From Rhexocercosporidium sp. MPI-PUGE-AT-0058 (Eukaryota > Ascomycota > Leotiomycetes > Helotiales), in the NCBI GenBank assembly GCA_020746875.1, contig JAGTJL010000018.1:1240001-1304000 (forward strand): a DNA stretch of 64,000 bases. The letters are read 5' to 3'. Numbering within the stretch: the stretch's first letter is position 1; every line of letters begins with the position of its first letter. Of the stretch, positions 1-13,242 are shown piece by piece. The translations under genes and the position numbers were made by a program. The notes under the pieces were generated by a model that saw only the letters and a program-made list of their open reading frames with translations, was not told the DNA's origin and did no database searches.

Positions 1-1092
1 TATATTTCCTTTAGAATTTACTTTATTTTTTATTAGATTTTATTTTATTAAATAATTATAAAGCGATTAATTTAATTAATAATCGTTTAATATTATTAAA
101 AAGATTTTTTATAAAATTTATTCTTAAGGATTTAATTAAGTATAAGAGTTCTTAATTATTTATTATCGGGCGCGGAACTCGAGTCATAAAAGAAGTGCTT
201 AAGGGTCTAAATAGAAAATTATTTAATTTTACGCTTTACGACGTTATAATTATAGAAAACTTTTATATTAATATTATCTTTAAAGCTCGTTTTTATAAGA
301 CTAGTCTTTAGTTTTATAATATAATCTATACTTTAAAATAAAACGAGGAAGGCTTATTAATTAGAGAATATTATATAATATAATAGCTAAAGCGTAAATA
401 AAATCTCGTTTTCTTTAAATATAAGTTACGTTTAATTTATTTTTTAAATATTCATAATATATTTTTAAGCGTTATAAGAATTATAATATTTTTAACGCTT
501 TTTAAAAAAGTAAATAAGCCGTATAGATTATCTAGAGATTATAAGTATCTTAAAATAGACTTAAAGCGTATTTAGTATTTACGAGTAAGTTATTTAAATT
601 CAAATATTTTAAAGAAATTAATAAGCACGGCAAGAAATATTAAGATTATTAAAATAATAAGAAGAATTAAATATAAATAATATATTTTAATTTATATTAT
701 TTAAATGATTTTTAAACGCGTATCAGAAAGGAAATTCTTTAAATTATTTTAAAGAGTTATTTAAGATTTATTTAATTATTCGAAATACTAAAATAATTAC
801 TTTTAACTCCTTATATTTAAATGCGAATATAGCGGCTTACTAATTAATTATATATTATAAATAAAAGAATATAATAAAGTGTTTTAATATATTAAGAGCT
901 TTAAAGCTTAAGTTCGAAAGCAGTTTAGACTTTTAATATATAAATTTAAATATAATTAAAAGAAAGTAATTATTATAATTCGAGGATTTACGAAATATAA
1001 GAGATAGGCTGATAAGCTCGGAATTAACCTCGAGCTCTTACTAACGGCAACTTATAAACTAAATAATAAAGCCGAAAGAGCTAATTAAAAAG
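1..1092 (+). mobile_element. Copia relic A, integrase region, left part
   Basis: RIP-degraded Ty1/Copia polyprotein running in from beyond the window edge. The same sequence occurs again at about 2887-3966 inside the neighbouring Copia element, where it reads as the end of the protease/pre-integrase region followed by the integrase core. Near the right end the reading is like GFTKYKR and LGIDLELL, then a stretch resembling the conserved NGGAER motif of Copia integrases. The copy is broken at 1092 by the insertion of a whole Copia and resumes at 9453. The last five bases (1088-1092, AAAAG) are the target-site duplication. Stops fall where Gln and Trp codons are expected. Confidence 0.85.
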
Positions 1093-1281
1093 TGTCGCGC
1101 CTTAGCGCAGTCTACTGGTCATATGTATACTCTCGTAAGTACTTACGTATATATATACTCGGGTTATAGTCCTCTCTTATAAAGGATAACGCTTACTTTA
1201 ATAAATCTTTTAAACTCTTATTCTTTACGTTAATTATAAAGCTCTTAAATTATTAAAAGCTTATTTTATTTCTATTCGATA
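1093..1281 (+). repeat. 5' LTR of Copia-1
   Basis: 189-bp copy of the repeat at 9259-9447. Starts TGTCGCGCC; its end reads TTCGATA where the 3' copy reads TCCGACA, differences that are C-to-T changes as RIP produces. Confidence 0.92.
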
Positions 1282-1299
1282 ATTAAAAGCTACATCTGT

Positions 1300-4200
1300 C
1301 TTTATAAGTTACTTTTGGCATATATAGATTTCGAGCTTTAATTAAGCTTATTTAATTCTAATTTTATGATTTTTATTTCCTTTATTTATAATTAAACCTT
1401 AATGCCTTTTTTAGCGCGATCATCGAGATGTTATCGCATAATAGTCTTAGCGGTCTTAACGTAAATATTATATACTTAAAGCTTAAAGACTTTCCGTTAT
1501 AAATAAATCATTTAATTCTTAGCGCTTAAATGCTTAGACTTTAGCCTTTTATTAACTTAAATGCTTTAAATGTAAAAACACTAATTAAAATTATTAATAA
1601 AAATCCACGGACCGCTAAGTAAATCGCTTAGTAAAAGAATAATTTCGTTAAATTAAATTATATAATAAAGATAAACGAATATAATAAATAACTTTAGAAA
1701 TAGGCGCTCGATTGTCACGTAATAACTACGTCTTCCTTAGATTATATAATTGTAAGCTTTAACGCTTTTATTGCCCTTTTTCTTACTCGACCGCATAAGC
1801 TTATTAAAATAACCGCAGAATTTTATTAAAAGGAAGCCGAGGCCGAAGTTAAAGCGTATATTATAAAATACGCAATATAATAATTATAAACTATAATATA
1901 CTTTAAGCTTTATGAATAAATTAAGAAAACTATAGGCCGCTAATTCTTTAATATAACGGCTATATAACTTATCGTTAAGAAAAAAGTTAATATTTAAATA
2001 CTAATTCGCACGCTTAAGACAGTTTTATATTAAACGAATATAACGATTTAAACGACAACCCACTAAGATTATTTATAATTTTTAAATATAAAAAACGTCT
2101 AAAACCTAAAGGTTTAAATTATATAATATTAAGAGTTAATTTATAAAGGGAATTTATATTATATGCCGAAAGTGCTCGGCACTCTTAATATTAACCTTTT
2201 CTTAATCGCAATTAATAACTTTAACAACTTATAAGCTTAAAAGTACTTTCTTAAGATTAAGGAAGTCGACGAGCTCGAGATACCTTTTAAATATTCTTTA
2301 GAATAATTCGCACGGCTATTTTATTTTAATTAAGCTAATTGCCAATATTAATAACTTATAAGTAAAAAATTAAGGCATAGTTATTTCTTTACTTTTAATT
2401 TACGCTTTAATAATAATAAGACACTCGACTTAAAAACTTTTGATTTACATAATTAAAAATTAAATTAATTTAAAACAAAAGGAAAACCTATAAAAAAGGT
2501 ATATTTATATTTAAAAGATAAAACTCATTATTAGTCTCCTTTAAATTATACTTGTCTTTAAATAATAGTTTATAGTAAAATGTTTATTAAATATTAAAAT
2601 AAAATAACTCGTCTAAACTTAAAAATAAATAATTAATATTATAATAAGATTCGGCAATAGTTTATTACGTTATAATAAAAAGCTCTTTATAAGTAAATGA
2701 ACTCGGATAAGCCTTTCCCTTAAATAATAAAAGATTTCTTAACGAAACTAAATAAATAAAAATTTAATAAATTAAATAAAAGGAAGTTTACTTTTCTCGG
2801 AAACTTATTAAATAAAAAAGGAATAAGCGGGACTTAAGCGCACCTAATGCTCTTGCTTAATTTAGCTAAGCATTTAGCTATAAGTATATACTCCTTTTGG
2901 AATTTATTTTATCCTTTATTAGACTTTATTTTATTAAATAATTATAAAGCGATTAATTTAATTAATAATCGTTTAATATTATTAAAAGAATCTTTTATAA
3001 AATTCACTCCTAAGGATTTAATTAAGTATAAGAGCTCTTAATTGCTTATTATTAGGCGCGGAACTTAAGTTATAAAAGGAGTACTTAAAGGTTTAAATAG
3101 AGAATTATTTAATTTTATGCTTTATAACGTTATAATTATGGAAAACTTTTATATTAATATTATTTTTAAAGTTTGTTTTTATAAGACCGGTCTTTAGTTT
3201 TATAATATAAATTATATTTTAAGATAGAACGAGAAAGGCTTGCTAATTAATAAATACTATATAATACGATAGTTAAAGCGTAAATAAAACCTTGTTTTCT
3301 TTAAATATAAGTCACGTTTAATTTACTTTTTAAGCCCTTGTGATATATTTTTAAGCGCTATAAGAATTGTAATATTTTTAACGCTTTTTAAAAGAGTAAA
3401 TAAGCTGTTTAAGTTATTTAAAGATTATAAATACTCTAAAATAAACTCAGAATGTGTTTAATATTTATAAATAGGCTATTTAGGTCCGGATGTTTTAAGG
3501 AAATTAATAAGCATAGCGAGAAATATTAAGATTATTAAAGTAATAGGGAGGATTAAGTGCGAGTAATATACTTTAATTTATATTACTTAAGTAATTTTTA
3601 AACGTTTATTAAAAAGGAAATCCCTTAAACCATTTTAAAAAGTCACTTAAAATCTATTTAATTATTTAAAATATTAAAGTAATTACTTATAGCTCCTCGT
3701 GCTTAAATGTGAGTATAGCGGCTTATTTATTAATTATACATTATAAATAAAAGAATATAATAAAGTGTTTTAATATATTAAGAGCTTTAAAGCTTAGATT
3801 CGAAAGCAGTTTAAACTCTTAATATATAAATTTAAGCATAATTAAAAGAAAGCAATTATTGTAATTCGAGGATTTACGAAATATAAGAGATAGGCTAATA
3901 AGTTTAAAATTGACCTCGAGCTCTTATTAACGGCAACTTATGAGCCGAATGGCGGAGCCGAAAGAGCTAGTCAAAAAGCAATTAATAAAGGCATTAAGAT
4001 GAGACTATTAACTAATTTCCTTATAGATTTAAGTATTAAATGTGCACTTATAGGGATTTATTTATATAATAAAAGCTTAAGGTAAGTAAATAATTAGCTA
4101 ATACTTATTAAAGTTAACGATAAGTGGTTTCGGAACTATTTTCGGTGATATAACTTAACGCTTATTATAAGACTTATTATAAATTTTAAACTAAATTAAA

Positions 4201-7060
4201 ATAGGATTTATGTATATAGCTATAAAGCGTACTTATTAATAATAAAAAGAGCTAAAAGACAAAATAAAAGAGCGTTTAAAATAACTACGTATGCGCACAT
4301 TAAATATCTTATAAGTTTTTACGCTTTTAATATTTATAAGATTTAAGTATTACGTCTTAATAAAATAATTATTACGCGTAATATACGCTTTAATAAAAAT
4401 AACTTTTATATTACCTTAAGTGAAGAAGTAAAAATTACGATTTAAAAAGCCCGGTCTATTTGCGATCTTATTAAAGAAGATAAATTTATTATAAACTAGG
4501 CTAGAATTATTAAAAATATTATTAAAAATATAATTATTAAAGAAAATAATATAAATCTCTTAGGCGAAGACTTGCCTTAATTATATATTAAACGAATTTA
4601 AAGATTAATTAAAAGCTCCGAGAATTAGAACTCGGGGGTAAAAGAGTATATTAGTAGCCTAAGTATAATAAATAGACTTTTAACTTTAAAATATACTCTT
4701 ATTTTAAAGGGCCCTTTTAAATAAAGTAAGGAATTAAAAAAGAGTACGTTAGACCGAGAGTTTACTTTAAGTATAAAATAAGACTTAAAGGCATTCGACT
4801 CGTATAAGAGTATATAACTTATTAATCGAGATTCGAACGTATTATAAGATTAAGCGCGGGATCCGTCTTAATTATTACGCATTGAGATTTAAATACCGTT
4901 AAAACCTCGATTATAAAAGGAGTCTTTAATAATAATTTTAATATTATATTTTTAAACTAAATTATAAAGTGTTCGGACGACGGAAGTAAGATAGGCGAGA
5001 GTAATACGTTCTTAAACTATAATAAAAAAAGCTTAATTAAAATTAAGTATATTTATTAAAAGCTTAGTAAAAGTAAAAAAGCTAATTAAAAGTAAAAGGA
5101 AAAGAAGAAGATTATAAAAGAATTAAAATAATAAAATATTTATAATATTTATAACTTTCTTAAAATAAACACGCCTTAATAAAAGTAACCTTAAGCTCGG
5201 GGGTAAGCCTGATCTCAGAGGTAATTAAATCCTCGACTAATATAATAATTTTCGGTTTAAAATCAATTAAATACTTTAAGGGCTTATACTTAATTAATAT
5301 ATATTATTAAAAGAATAAGATAATCTTCGAGATTTAACGAAGATTATATATTATATAATTATAATAGTAATGTAATTGAGCCGTTAATTATTAAAAGGGA
5401 AGATTTTACTTTTAAAAATTAAAGTTTAAAATCTTTTACTTAAATTAAAATAATAAAGCGATTTTAAGAATTACTTAATAAAAGAGTAGTTTAAAAAAAA
5501 TATAAGCTTAAAAATAAAGATAATAAATAAATAAAGTTATTAAACCTTAAAATTATTTAATTTAAGCATTATATTAATACTTATCTTACTTATATAGGTT
5601 TTTAAGTATAAGCTTAATTTAAAAGAATATATTTTAAGATGTAAATCCCGAATTATTATACGAAGTAATCTTTAAAGTAAATTAACGATTGTCTTTATAT
5701 ACGCTAGCACGCTTTTAATTAAATCCTTCCGAATCGCTATAGCGCTTGTAGCTTATTTTAACTTAAAAGTCAAGTGCTTCGACGTAATTAATGCGTTTAT
5801 TAACGCTCTTCGGGATATAGACGGCGAAACCGTATATTATAAATTCCTTTTAGATTTTAATAAGCCTAAATATATATTATAAGTTAATCGCGCTCTTTAC
5901 GGGATGCGTAACTCTTTATACTTATAGTATAAGTATATTAATAAAACGTTAATAAATTTAAGATTAATTCTATATTTAAAGGAATTATATATATTTATAG
6001 ACTTTACTTATAAAATCTTTATTTTTTTTTACGTGAATAACATTTAAGTACTTTATTATTAAGACGACTTAAAGCTCGGACAGGATTTTATTAAGCGACT
6101 AAATCAAGCGTATAATATATATAATTTTGAAAATATTAAATAATTCTTAAGAATTAAAATAATACGCGATAAAAAGCGTAAGACTATTTCTTTAGTTTAT
6201 AGCTAATATATTAAAAAGATTACTCGAAAGTTTAAATAAGCTAATAAGAAGTGTCTTATAATATCGCTCCCTTAAATCGATCTTATTAAATATAAGGGAC
6301 AAGCTTTAAAGAAACATATTAAAGCTTATTAAAAGAAAATTAAGTCGGTATTATATATAGCGATCGTTATAAAATTAAACGTAACTTTTGCGATCACTTA
6401 ACTTTTATAGTTTGCGACAAATCCTAATTTAAAGCATTTTATAATTATATATTAACTTATTTATTATTTATTTAATACGCGCTTTTTGAATATTATATAT
6501 AAAAGTAATTAAAAGAGAGCGCTTTATATTACTTTAAATATATCTTTTATGGATAACGTCGAAACTCGGAAGTTATCTTAAGGTTATGTGATTTTATTAT
6601 TTAGCGGGCTAATAATTTAAAAAGTATTAAAGTAATTTATAATTATTACGTCGATTATTAAAGTGAAATTACTAATATTAAAATATATTAGAAAAGAAGC
6701 TATAACTTTTTAATAATTCTTTTAAAACTTAGCTTTTAATATTAATAAAACTTAAGAAATTTTCTATAATAATTAATAAATAATTAAATTAATTATAAAT
6801 AATATTAAAAGAATTACTATTAAGCTTTACTATGTAAATATTTAAAACATATAACTTAAGTAAGAGTATGCTCGTGAATTATTTAAAGTAATATATTTTT
6901 TAACCGTTAATATATTTATTAATAAGCTTATAAAGAATCTATTTCGTTAAAAATTCGAGCTTTTTAAAGCACTCTTAAACTTTAATAATTACCGATTTTA
7001 AGTTAAAAAACTTTAAATATATTTATTAAAAGCATATTAAAAATATTTTTATATAATCTT
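1300..7060 (+). pseudogene. Copia-1 gag-pol polyprotein, RIP-inactivated
   Basis: Conceptual reading through many stop codons. About 1300-2850 is the gag region with no clear motif left. At 2847-3470 the frame shows the region before integrase (for example LYNVIIMENFYINIIS-like text, followed by KRKQNLVFFKYKSR). Integrase follows at about 3470-4500. Reverse transcriptase is at about 5660-6250, with FRIAIALAAYF, CFDVINAFINAL and VNRALYGMRNS matching the Copia patterns for palm residues and LYGLRQS. RNase H follows at about 6300-7030 (FATNPNLKHF, YYLFNTRFL). No intact frame longer than about 60 codons remains, so it is not expressed as a functional protein. Confidence 0.85.
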
Positions 7061-7129
7061 TTATTTATAAAACTTTTTTAATTTAACATTTTAAGTATTT
7101 ACGCTTTAAAAACGCTAAACGTAAACGCG

Positions 7130-7241
7130 AAATCCAGCCCGAGCCTAGATAAAGTCTACTTAAATCTAGCTTAAGCTTAAGCAAAGACTATTTAAATCTG
7201 GCCCGAGCTTAAACAAAGTCCGTTTAAATCCAACTTAAATT
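7130..7241. repeat. 32-bp tandem repeat, 3.5 copies, in Copia-1
   Basis: Units start at 7130, 7162 and 7194, with a partial unit to 7241. Each begins AAATC and carries GCCCGAGC or its RIP-altered form GCTTAAGC, then AAAGTC/AAAGAC. It lies just beyond the RNase H end of pol. Confidence 0.85.
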
Positions 7242-7289
7242 TATAAATAATTCACTAAAAGCGTAAAAAAATCCACTTAAGCTTAAATT

Positions 7290-7790
7290 AACGAGTAACT
7301 ATTATTTTTAAAACCTTTACGAACTTCTTTAAACTTTATATAAAATTACTAAACTCTATTAAAGATTTCACATTAATATTAATATTATTATTAAAGTCAT
7401 TCTTTTTATTCCGCTTTAAACTTAGCTTTTAAAAGTATATTAGAAAATTTAACTTTATATCTTTATTAAACTCCTTATTATTTATTAAGTCTTTTATTAA
7501 GGCTTTTAAAGTAATTTTATACTTCTTAATGCTTTATAAATCGATTAGTGAAATGCTCGATTAATTATAATATGATTATTATACCTTTTTATTATTAAAG
7601 TCTATAATTATAATTAATCTTTTATTATATTTAAGTATATTTCTTATAACGGAATCGCACTTATAATTAGAGATATAATTATAGTATCGACTTTTAGCAG
7701 CGAGAGTGTTAGCGAAATAATATTTACAATTACTACGGCCACGAATAGTAACGCAAATATATAATAAATAAGGATTCGTAAACTCCTTTC
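7290..7790 (-). pseudogene. Degenerate antisense Cys-rich frame downstream of Copia-1 pol
   Basis: On the strand opposite to pol, between RNase H and the 3' LTR, a reading frame shows spaced Cys and Tyr residues: near 7780-7630 it reads ICVTIRGRSNCKYYF and then SNYKCDSV. RIP turns Cys TGY into Tyr TAY, so the tyrosines are plausible former cysteines. A Lys/Leu-rich, helix-like stretch (KKYKITLKALIKDL) follows. The layout matches antisense frames at the same place in the other three LTR elements here. Limits are approximate and no family is assigned. Confidence 0.4.
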
Positions 7791-7859
7791 TTAGATTTTA
7801 ATTAATATAAATAAAATAAATTATTAATAAAAAGTAAGTTTTAAAATAATATATATATA

Positions 7860-9258
7860 CCTCGAGCGCGCTTAATAAGAGAGCGAGGCTTAAATGGAGT
7901 ACGAGACGATTTGCGCTTCTTTAAAGTTAATAAAGAACGAGTATAAGTCTTAAAAGCAAGAGGAGGGGTAAGAGAGGGAGTCGAATTAAGACGTAAAACG
8001 CGCGAAGTAAAGAAGGTATATTAAAAGCTATTTTTATTTAATATAATAACGCTTTTACTTAATGTGACTAATAATAGTAAAGTATTAAAAGAACGCGTGA
8101 GAGTCTTTTTAAATAGCGAGCTTAACTTAATACAAGAAGATTAAAAGAGAATTAATTTATTATTAAAGTTATTAATAAGCGTAATTTCATTTTTACGTAA
8201 AAAAAAATACTATTAATTATTTTTAAGATTTATTTTAACGACCGAATGAATAAGAGGAGGATTATTAAAAAGCTCATTAATAAGCTCATTATTAAACACT
8301 TTTTAGTTATTAAACTTATCTTTAAAATCTTATAATATAATTATTAATAATTAGTTTAACGGTACTAAGGTTACTTAAAAATAAAGTCAAAAAATTAAAT
8401 TAAAAAAGAACTTATTTAACGAGTTATAATTTAATTATTAATACGCGTAGTCGCTGCTTTAAAAGCTTTAAAAGGTATAGCTAATAATTAAAAAGAATTT
8501 ATTAAAAGAAATAAAAAATTAAAAAACAAGAGAAAAAAACAGGCAAGTAAATAGACACGCAAGCATAAAGTGCGTTAATATTAAGTAAAGATTAATTATA
8601 ATAGTACAAAGGTCGATATATATATATTTTTAGGGGTGATTGTGATTACGTTACTGCGGTACGGGACGCTTAAACTAATAATAAACTTATTAACCCGGGA
8701 GGCGGCGCATTACTTAAGCTAATAAGAAGCTAGCACATACCGTTGCGGCTTCTTATTATATATAATAATCACTTTAAAAGGATTAAATTCACTAATTATA
8801 ATTTAATAACTTAATAATTAAACGGGACGACACAAGATTTTAATTATAAATTAAATCTTACTTTAGCCTTACTTTTAAAACCTGCGATTTACACGCGTTA
8901 AATATAATAATTAAGATTTTATTTATTTAATTATTATAGCTTAGTTATATATTTAAATTTTATTTATTTAATTATATATAGTTTAAATGTGTATTTGTAT
9001 TCTCATTTATTATTAATATTGATTGCCTAGTAGACTACTTATATTAATATATAGAATTCTTATATATTATATCTTTAAAGCGCGTATTAATATTTTTATT
9101 TATTATAATATTTTAAAAGTATTAATTTATTACTCGGCGCTATGCTTTTACTAAGAATTAATATATATATTCGAGGAGCTTATGTTATATTTCTTAACTA
9201 CTTATACGCTTTTAAATAGCAAGGCTTATTTATATAACAGAGCCTTATTATAAGGGTG
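7860..9258. other. Copia-1 tail, no assignable gene
   Basis: AT-rich sequence between the antisense frame and the 3' LTR. A less mutated patch near 8630-8760 keeps normal base composition. I see no recognisable protein here. It could be element tail or a further unrecognised insertion. Confidence 0.4.
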
Positions 9259-9447
9259 TGTCGCGCCTTAGCGCAGTCTATTAGTTATGTATATGCTTTC
9301 GTAAGCACTTACGTATATATATACTCAGGTCACAGTCCTCTCTTATAGAGGGTAACGCTTATTTTAATAAATCTTTTGAACCCTTGCTTTTTACGTTAAT
9401 CGTAGAGCTCTTGAATCACTAAAAGCCTGCTCCACTTCTGTCCGACA
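9259..9447 (+). repeat. 3' LTR of Copia-1
   Basis: 189 bp, TGTCGCGCC to CCGACA, followed directly by the target duplication AAAAG. Less mutated than the 5' copy. Confidence 0.93.
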
Positions 9448-9554
9448 AAAAGTAATTAATAAAAGTATTAAAATGAGATTATTAGCTAATTTCTTAATAA
9501 ATCTGAATATTAAATATGCACTCGTAAGGATCTATTTATATAATAAAAGCTTAA
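9448..9554 (+). mobile_element. Copia relic A, integrase region, right part
   Basis: After the duplicated AAAAG the integrase reading interrupted at 1092 resumes. It aligns base for base with about 3976-4080 of Copia-1, including the text IYLYNKSL typical of Copia integrase. It stops abruptly at 9554, where an LTR of a different family begins, and its continuation is not found on the other side. Confidence 0.85.
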
Positions 9555-9867
9555 TGTGAGAATAGGCGAGCCAATCAGAGTGAGGAAGCGCAGTAGGTGA
9601 GGACACGTAATCAAAGACAAAGTAGAATTGATTGCTTGCTTACTTAAAGAGCTAGAAGAGCTCTTCGGTAGTTATATATAAAATAATAGCTTCTCTAAAA
9701 GCTTTTACGACTACGTAACTGATTACGTAGCTTATACGAGCTACGTAATTAAATACAAGCGTAATTTCCCGGAATACAAAGGCAATTTCCGGGCCGCGTA
9801 AGCAGTGGAAACCCCTTCGGCTATTCTAGGGTAGAATCGGCACGATTTACCGAAGTCAAATCCAACA
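9555..9867 (-). repeat. Solo LTR, family L1 (copy 1)
   Basis: 313 bp. On the minus strand it begins TGTTGGATTTGACTTCGG and ends ATTCTCACA, so it has TG...CA ends. Two further copies in plus orientation are at 15281 and 53493. The flanks (CTTAA on the left, TTTTT on the right) do not match, so no target duplication is visible and later rearrangement is likely. A short ORF in these copies is a chance frame. Confidence 0.85.
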
Positions 9868-11789
9868 TTTTTAAACGTCTTAAAGCTTCTTTTAAATTAT
9901 TTTTTCTTTTCGCTTCGAGTTTAAGTTTTTTTTTATATTAATTATTTATAAAATAAAGACTTTTTTCTTTAATTTATTTTAAAGAAATTAAACCGCTTAA
10001 GCTTTTATTCCTTCTTTTTAAGAGGTTATATAAATATAATTATTTTTATTCTTATAAATAATTCTTAAATTAAGCTACTTCTTAAACTCGTAATATTAAT
10101 TTTAATACTTATAGAATCTTTAAAGTCTAGTACCTAGAATCGGCTTATTAAAGTAAAAGAAGCATCCGGTATTTATATTGTCTTTTATATTAACACGTTA
10201 ATTATATTTAAAGCTTACTTTAAAATCTTAATAAAATACCTTAGCTTCTTTAAAATTTGCGATTGACTCGTAAGTAAATAAAGCTTTAACTTTGGCTATT
10301 AATTTTAAATTCTTTCTTTTCTTTATAATAACGTATAAAATACGTAAGTTATTTAATTATTCCGTAATTATATTAATATCCCGTTTTATAATTTAATTAA
10401 TATCGCGAATCAGCCTCTTAATAATAAGAATAATTTCTTCTTAAATATGCCTTTTCTAATTCGGTTTAAGACGAAGCATCGAACTTTTCTTAAAAACGTC
10501 GTCAATTTCTTAAGTTAAAGAACTGTTTTTATATTTTATAAGCTTAAAGCGAGTTATAAAGTTAAGCCCCCCGAACGATTCCGCTAAAGAAGGAGTTTTA
10601 TTATTACTCGACTTAAGTTAAAGACGGTCGGCTTAAGTAATTTATATAAATAATACTTCCTTCTTAATTAATATATCGATTTCCCGCTCGACTCGGAATA
10701 AGACTTTTATTTTAGCGTATATTTTATTAAAAAATCGTATGTTTTTTATATTAAAAGTATTATTATCCTTTGTAAAAGTTCTAACCTTTTACTTAAGGTA
10801 CTTAAATAAAGCCGTTAAAAACCTTATAATTATTTGTCGTTTTATAATACTTTTCTTTTATATATTATAGAGGGGAAAACACTAAGCACACAACAAAAAG
10901 GTAGTAAAGCAAGTGTCAAAAAGTAAACGTAAGAAATACTTATTTATGTAACAAATACTAAAGATATTATATATTTAAAGAATATAATTTATTAAAAGAA
11001 AGGAGAAGTATAATTTAAATAAAAAGGAAAAGTTATAATAATAAAAATCGTTATTATCGTTAAAAGATACTGCCTTAAAGGTTATCTTAAATATAACAAG
11101 AGGCAGCTTAATCACGTGACAAATGGACCTCTGAGGTCAACCCTACGATAATAGGTTATATACAAAGGTAGGTTCCACAAAGGCTCGTCCAATCTCGGCA
11201 GCTACCCTAATAAGAAGTGATTAGCCGAGGCTGGAAATGAGGCCCTAGGAGCTTTAAACCGTTATACTTATATTATTCTTTTATTACTTAAATATATATA
11301 GCTTTAGCATTTGCTCTAATTTCAGGACAATCATCTAGTATATTTTAATTTTACTCTTCGATAATTCTTTTCTTCTTAGCTTTTTTTATTTTTAAATTAT
11401 TATCTTAAAGAAATCTTCGCCTCTTTAAAAGTCTTATAATAATAACGATTAAACTTATAATATAAGTGTAAGAACGATAGTAATAGCTTAATAATACTTT
11501 AAGAATAAATAAATTAAAAGCGAAAAAGGAAATAAAGAGAAATGAAAAAGCCGTAAAGAGTAATATAAGGGCGCTCTCGTTGCTATATAAAGTAGGCTAA
11601 TTCGGCCCCTTAATCACCGACTTATATAATTAATTAATTTATATTACAAATCGTAATACCTTAAAATAATTATAATTCCTAGTTTATATACTAGTCTATT
11701 TTTATATTAAGCGTACTGAATTATTAAGAAGAAAGAATTACCGATAAAAAAAAGGACTTGAAGAGATAAGTATTAAAAAGTAAGTCCAT
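9868..11789. other. RIP-degraded DNA, no assignable gene
   Basis: Strongly AT-rich. The minus strand at about 10750-9950 has a long Glu/Lys/Gln-rich reading with stops only at probable Gln codons, so it may be an old protein, but I do not recognise it. A patch at 11100-11260 keeps near-normal composition. The last part may hold the mutated N-terminus of the HET pseudogene that follows. Confidence 0.5.
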
Positions 11790-13242
11790 AACGGGCGTCC
11801 TTCGCTTCGGTATCGACCTACTCTGCATTAACCAAAATGACATTAATAAGCGAAGTCAATAAGTCTTAAAACTACGGGTTATCTATAAGCAAGCTCAGGA
11901 AGTCGATATCTATATCAATAATATCTTTAGATACTACGATAAGGCTTTCAATTTGCTTAATTATTTCTTGAGATACAAGCAAAGGAAAATCACCCTTAAA
12001 GCTATTTTCGCTAGCTATTGCCGGCACCGAGAATTCTTCGCATTACAAATATTCTTTCACCATCTTTATTAGCGTCGTATATAGATCATACAAGAAATCG
12101 CCGTCGCACGGGATGCATTGGTATTCTTTGAATCCAGACAAATTCGGCTCGAGGATTTACTCGCCATCCAGAAGAGCCTTGATGATGATCACTGGGATGA
12201 ACTACTCCGCCTTTCCGCTTTTGATCCTTCAATAGACGCACCTGTATTGAGGGGTTGTGGCCCTGGCCATTTAGGACTGCCTCCAAAAACAGTTCCATTA
12301 CCGGATTTATACGATTTAGTAAGAAATCAACTCGACAAGATGTCGACGGATCCAAGGGACCAGGTTTTCGCGATTGTTGGTCTCACGAACGCCAGAGAAA
12401 GCCGATGTATGGCTCCGAACTATACTCTATCAGCAGAGCAGGTATTCTACAACGCCACAAGATACATACTCTTGAGTTCTAAGAGCTTAAATGTCATCCA
12501 TCTGTAACCGCGAAAAGATTGCTCTTTTAAGCTCCCTTCCTAGAACCCAGACTACTCTTTAGGGCCAAGAGGGAAAATGCAACCCATCCACAACTACGGC
12601 CTTGCCACATTTCAGGCATCTTGGGGACGCAATGCCCGATTTAATCTCAAGAAAGACAACCGTACTCTCATTGTCCGCGGGCTCTGCCTAGGTACAATTA
12701 AGCATATCAGCGATAATCTCCCCATGACTAGACCTAACGACGAGAAGGGCATACTAATGTAATTCTACGCATGGCGGAAGCTGCTATCGCAGGTCAAAGG
12801 CAATAGAGAAGATGTTCGTTCGGCTTTCTGTAAAACCTTACTACTAGATGGCTAGGGAGGATAGAGAAAAATCTTAGTGCTTCTGGCCAAACTTTTTAGG
12901 GAGTACAATCTGCATCCTAACGATACTCAGCTGCAATCGTTCGAAGGTTACGTTGAATCGACTGATCATATTACTAGAGCTTAGATAGCTGCTATAAGCC
13001 GGATAGTCTGTCATCGCAGCTTCTTTATTTCGGCAAATAGTCGCAAAATTATTGAATTAGGCCCGGATACGCTTAAGAGGGGGGATAGTGTATGTATTCT
13101 ACTAAGTTGTTTAGTGCTAGTTGTTTTAAAGCAGGTTGGTAATTGTTTCATTTTTTTTTTAGGGGAGGCGTACGTCGATGAATACATAAGGGAGCTATAT
13201 ACAGGAGTTAGAAGAAGGAATCCATTCCTTGCAAGGTTTTGA
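11790..13242 (+). pseudogene. HET-domain (heterokaryon incompatibility-like) pseudogene
   Basis: Remnant of a gene of the HET family (Pfam HET, fungal non-self recognition). At 11800 it reads FGIDLLCINQND, close to the conserved WIDALCINQ motif. At about 12040-12130 it reads FFHHLY, then IIQEIAVARDALVFF, the second HET block. The C-terminal region typical of this family follows: TLIVRGLCLGTIKHIS near 12655-12710, then GDSVCILLSCLVLVVL near 13085-13135 and GEAYVDEYIRELYTG near 13165-13205, ending at TGA 13240-13242. The 5' part to about 12080 is heavily RIP-mutated, the rest lightly. The longest open piece, 12118-12507, has 129 codons. In-frame stops (for example at 12505) and shifts of frame make it non-functional. 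The YALSYVWG-like start of the domain is not recognisable. Confidence 0.88.

Larger units (their letters stand above)
1093..9447 (+). mobile_element. Complete RIP-mutated Copia LTR retrotransposon (Copia-1)
   Basis: Bounded by two 189-bp direct repeats that begin TGTCGCGCC and end in CCGACA (CGATA in the mutated 5' copy), and by the 5-bp duplication AAAAG at 1088-1092 and 9448-9452. The uninterrupted equivalent at about 3975 has AAAAG once, which confirms the insertion point. It is inserted in the integrase region of an element of its own family. Coding order on the plus strand is gag, protease, integrase, reverse transcriptase, RNase H, the Copia order. About 2.2 kb lie between the end of RNase H and the 3' LTR, more than a Copia needs; this holds a 32-bp tandem repeat and a degenerate antisense frame. 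Confidence 0.93.

Noticed and set aside
2847..3041. Separate 64-codon gene
   Set aside because: It is the open part of the RIP-mutated Copia-1 polyprotein.
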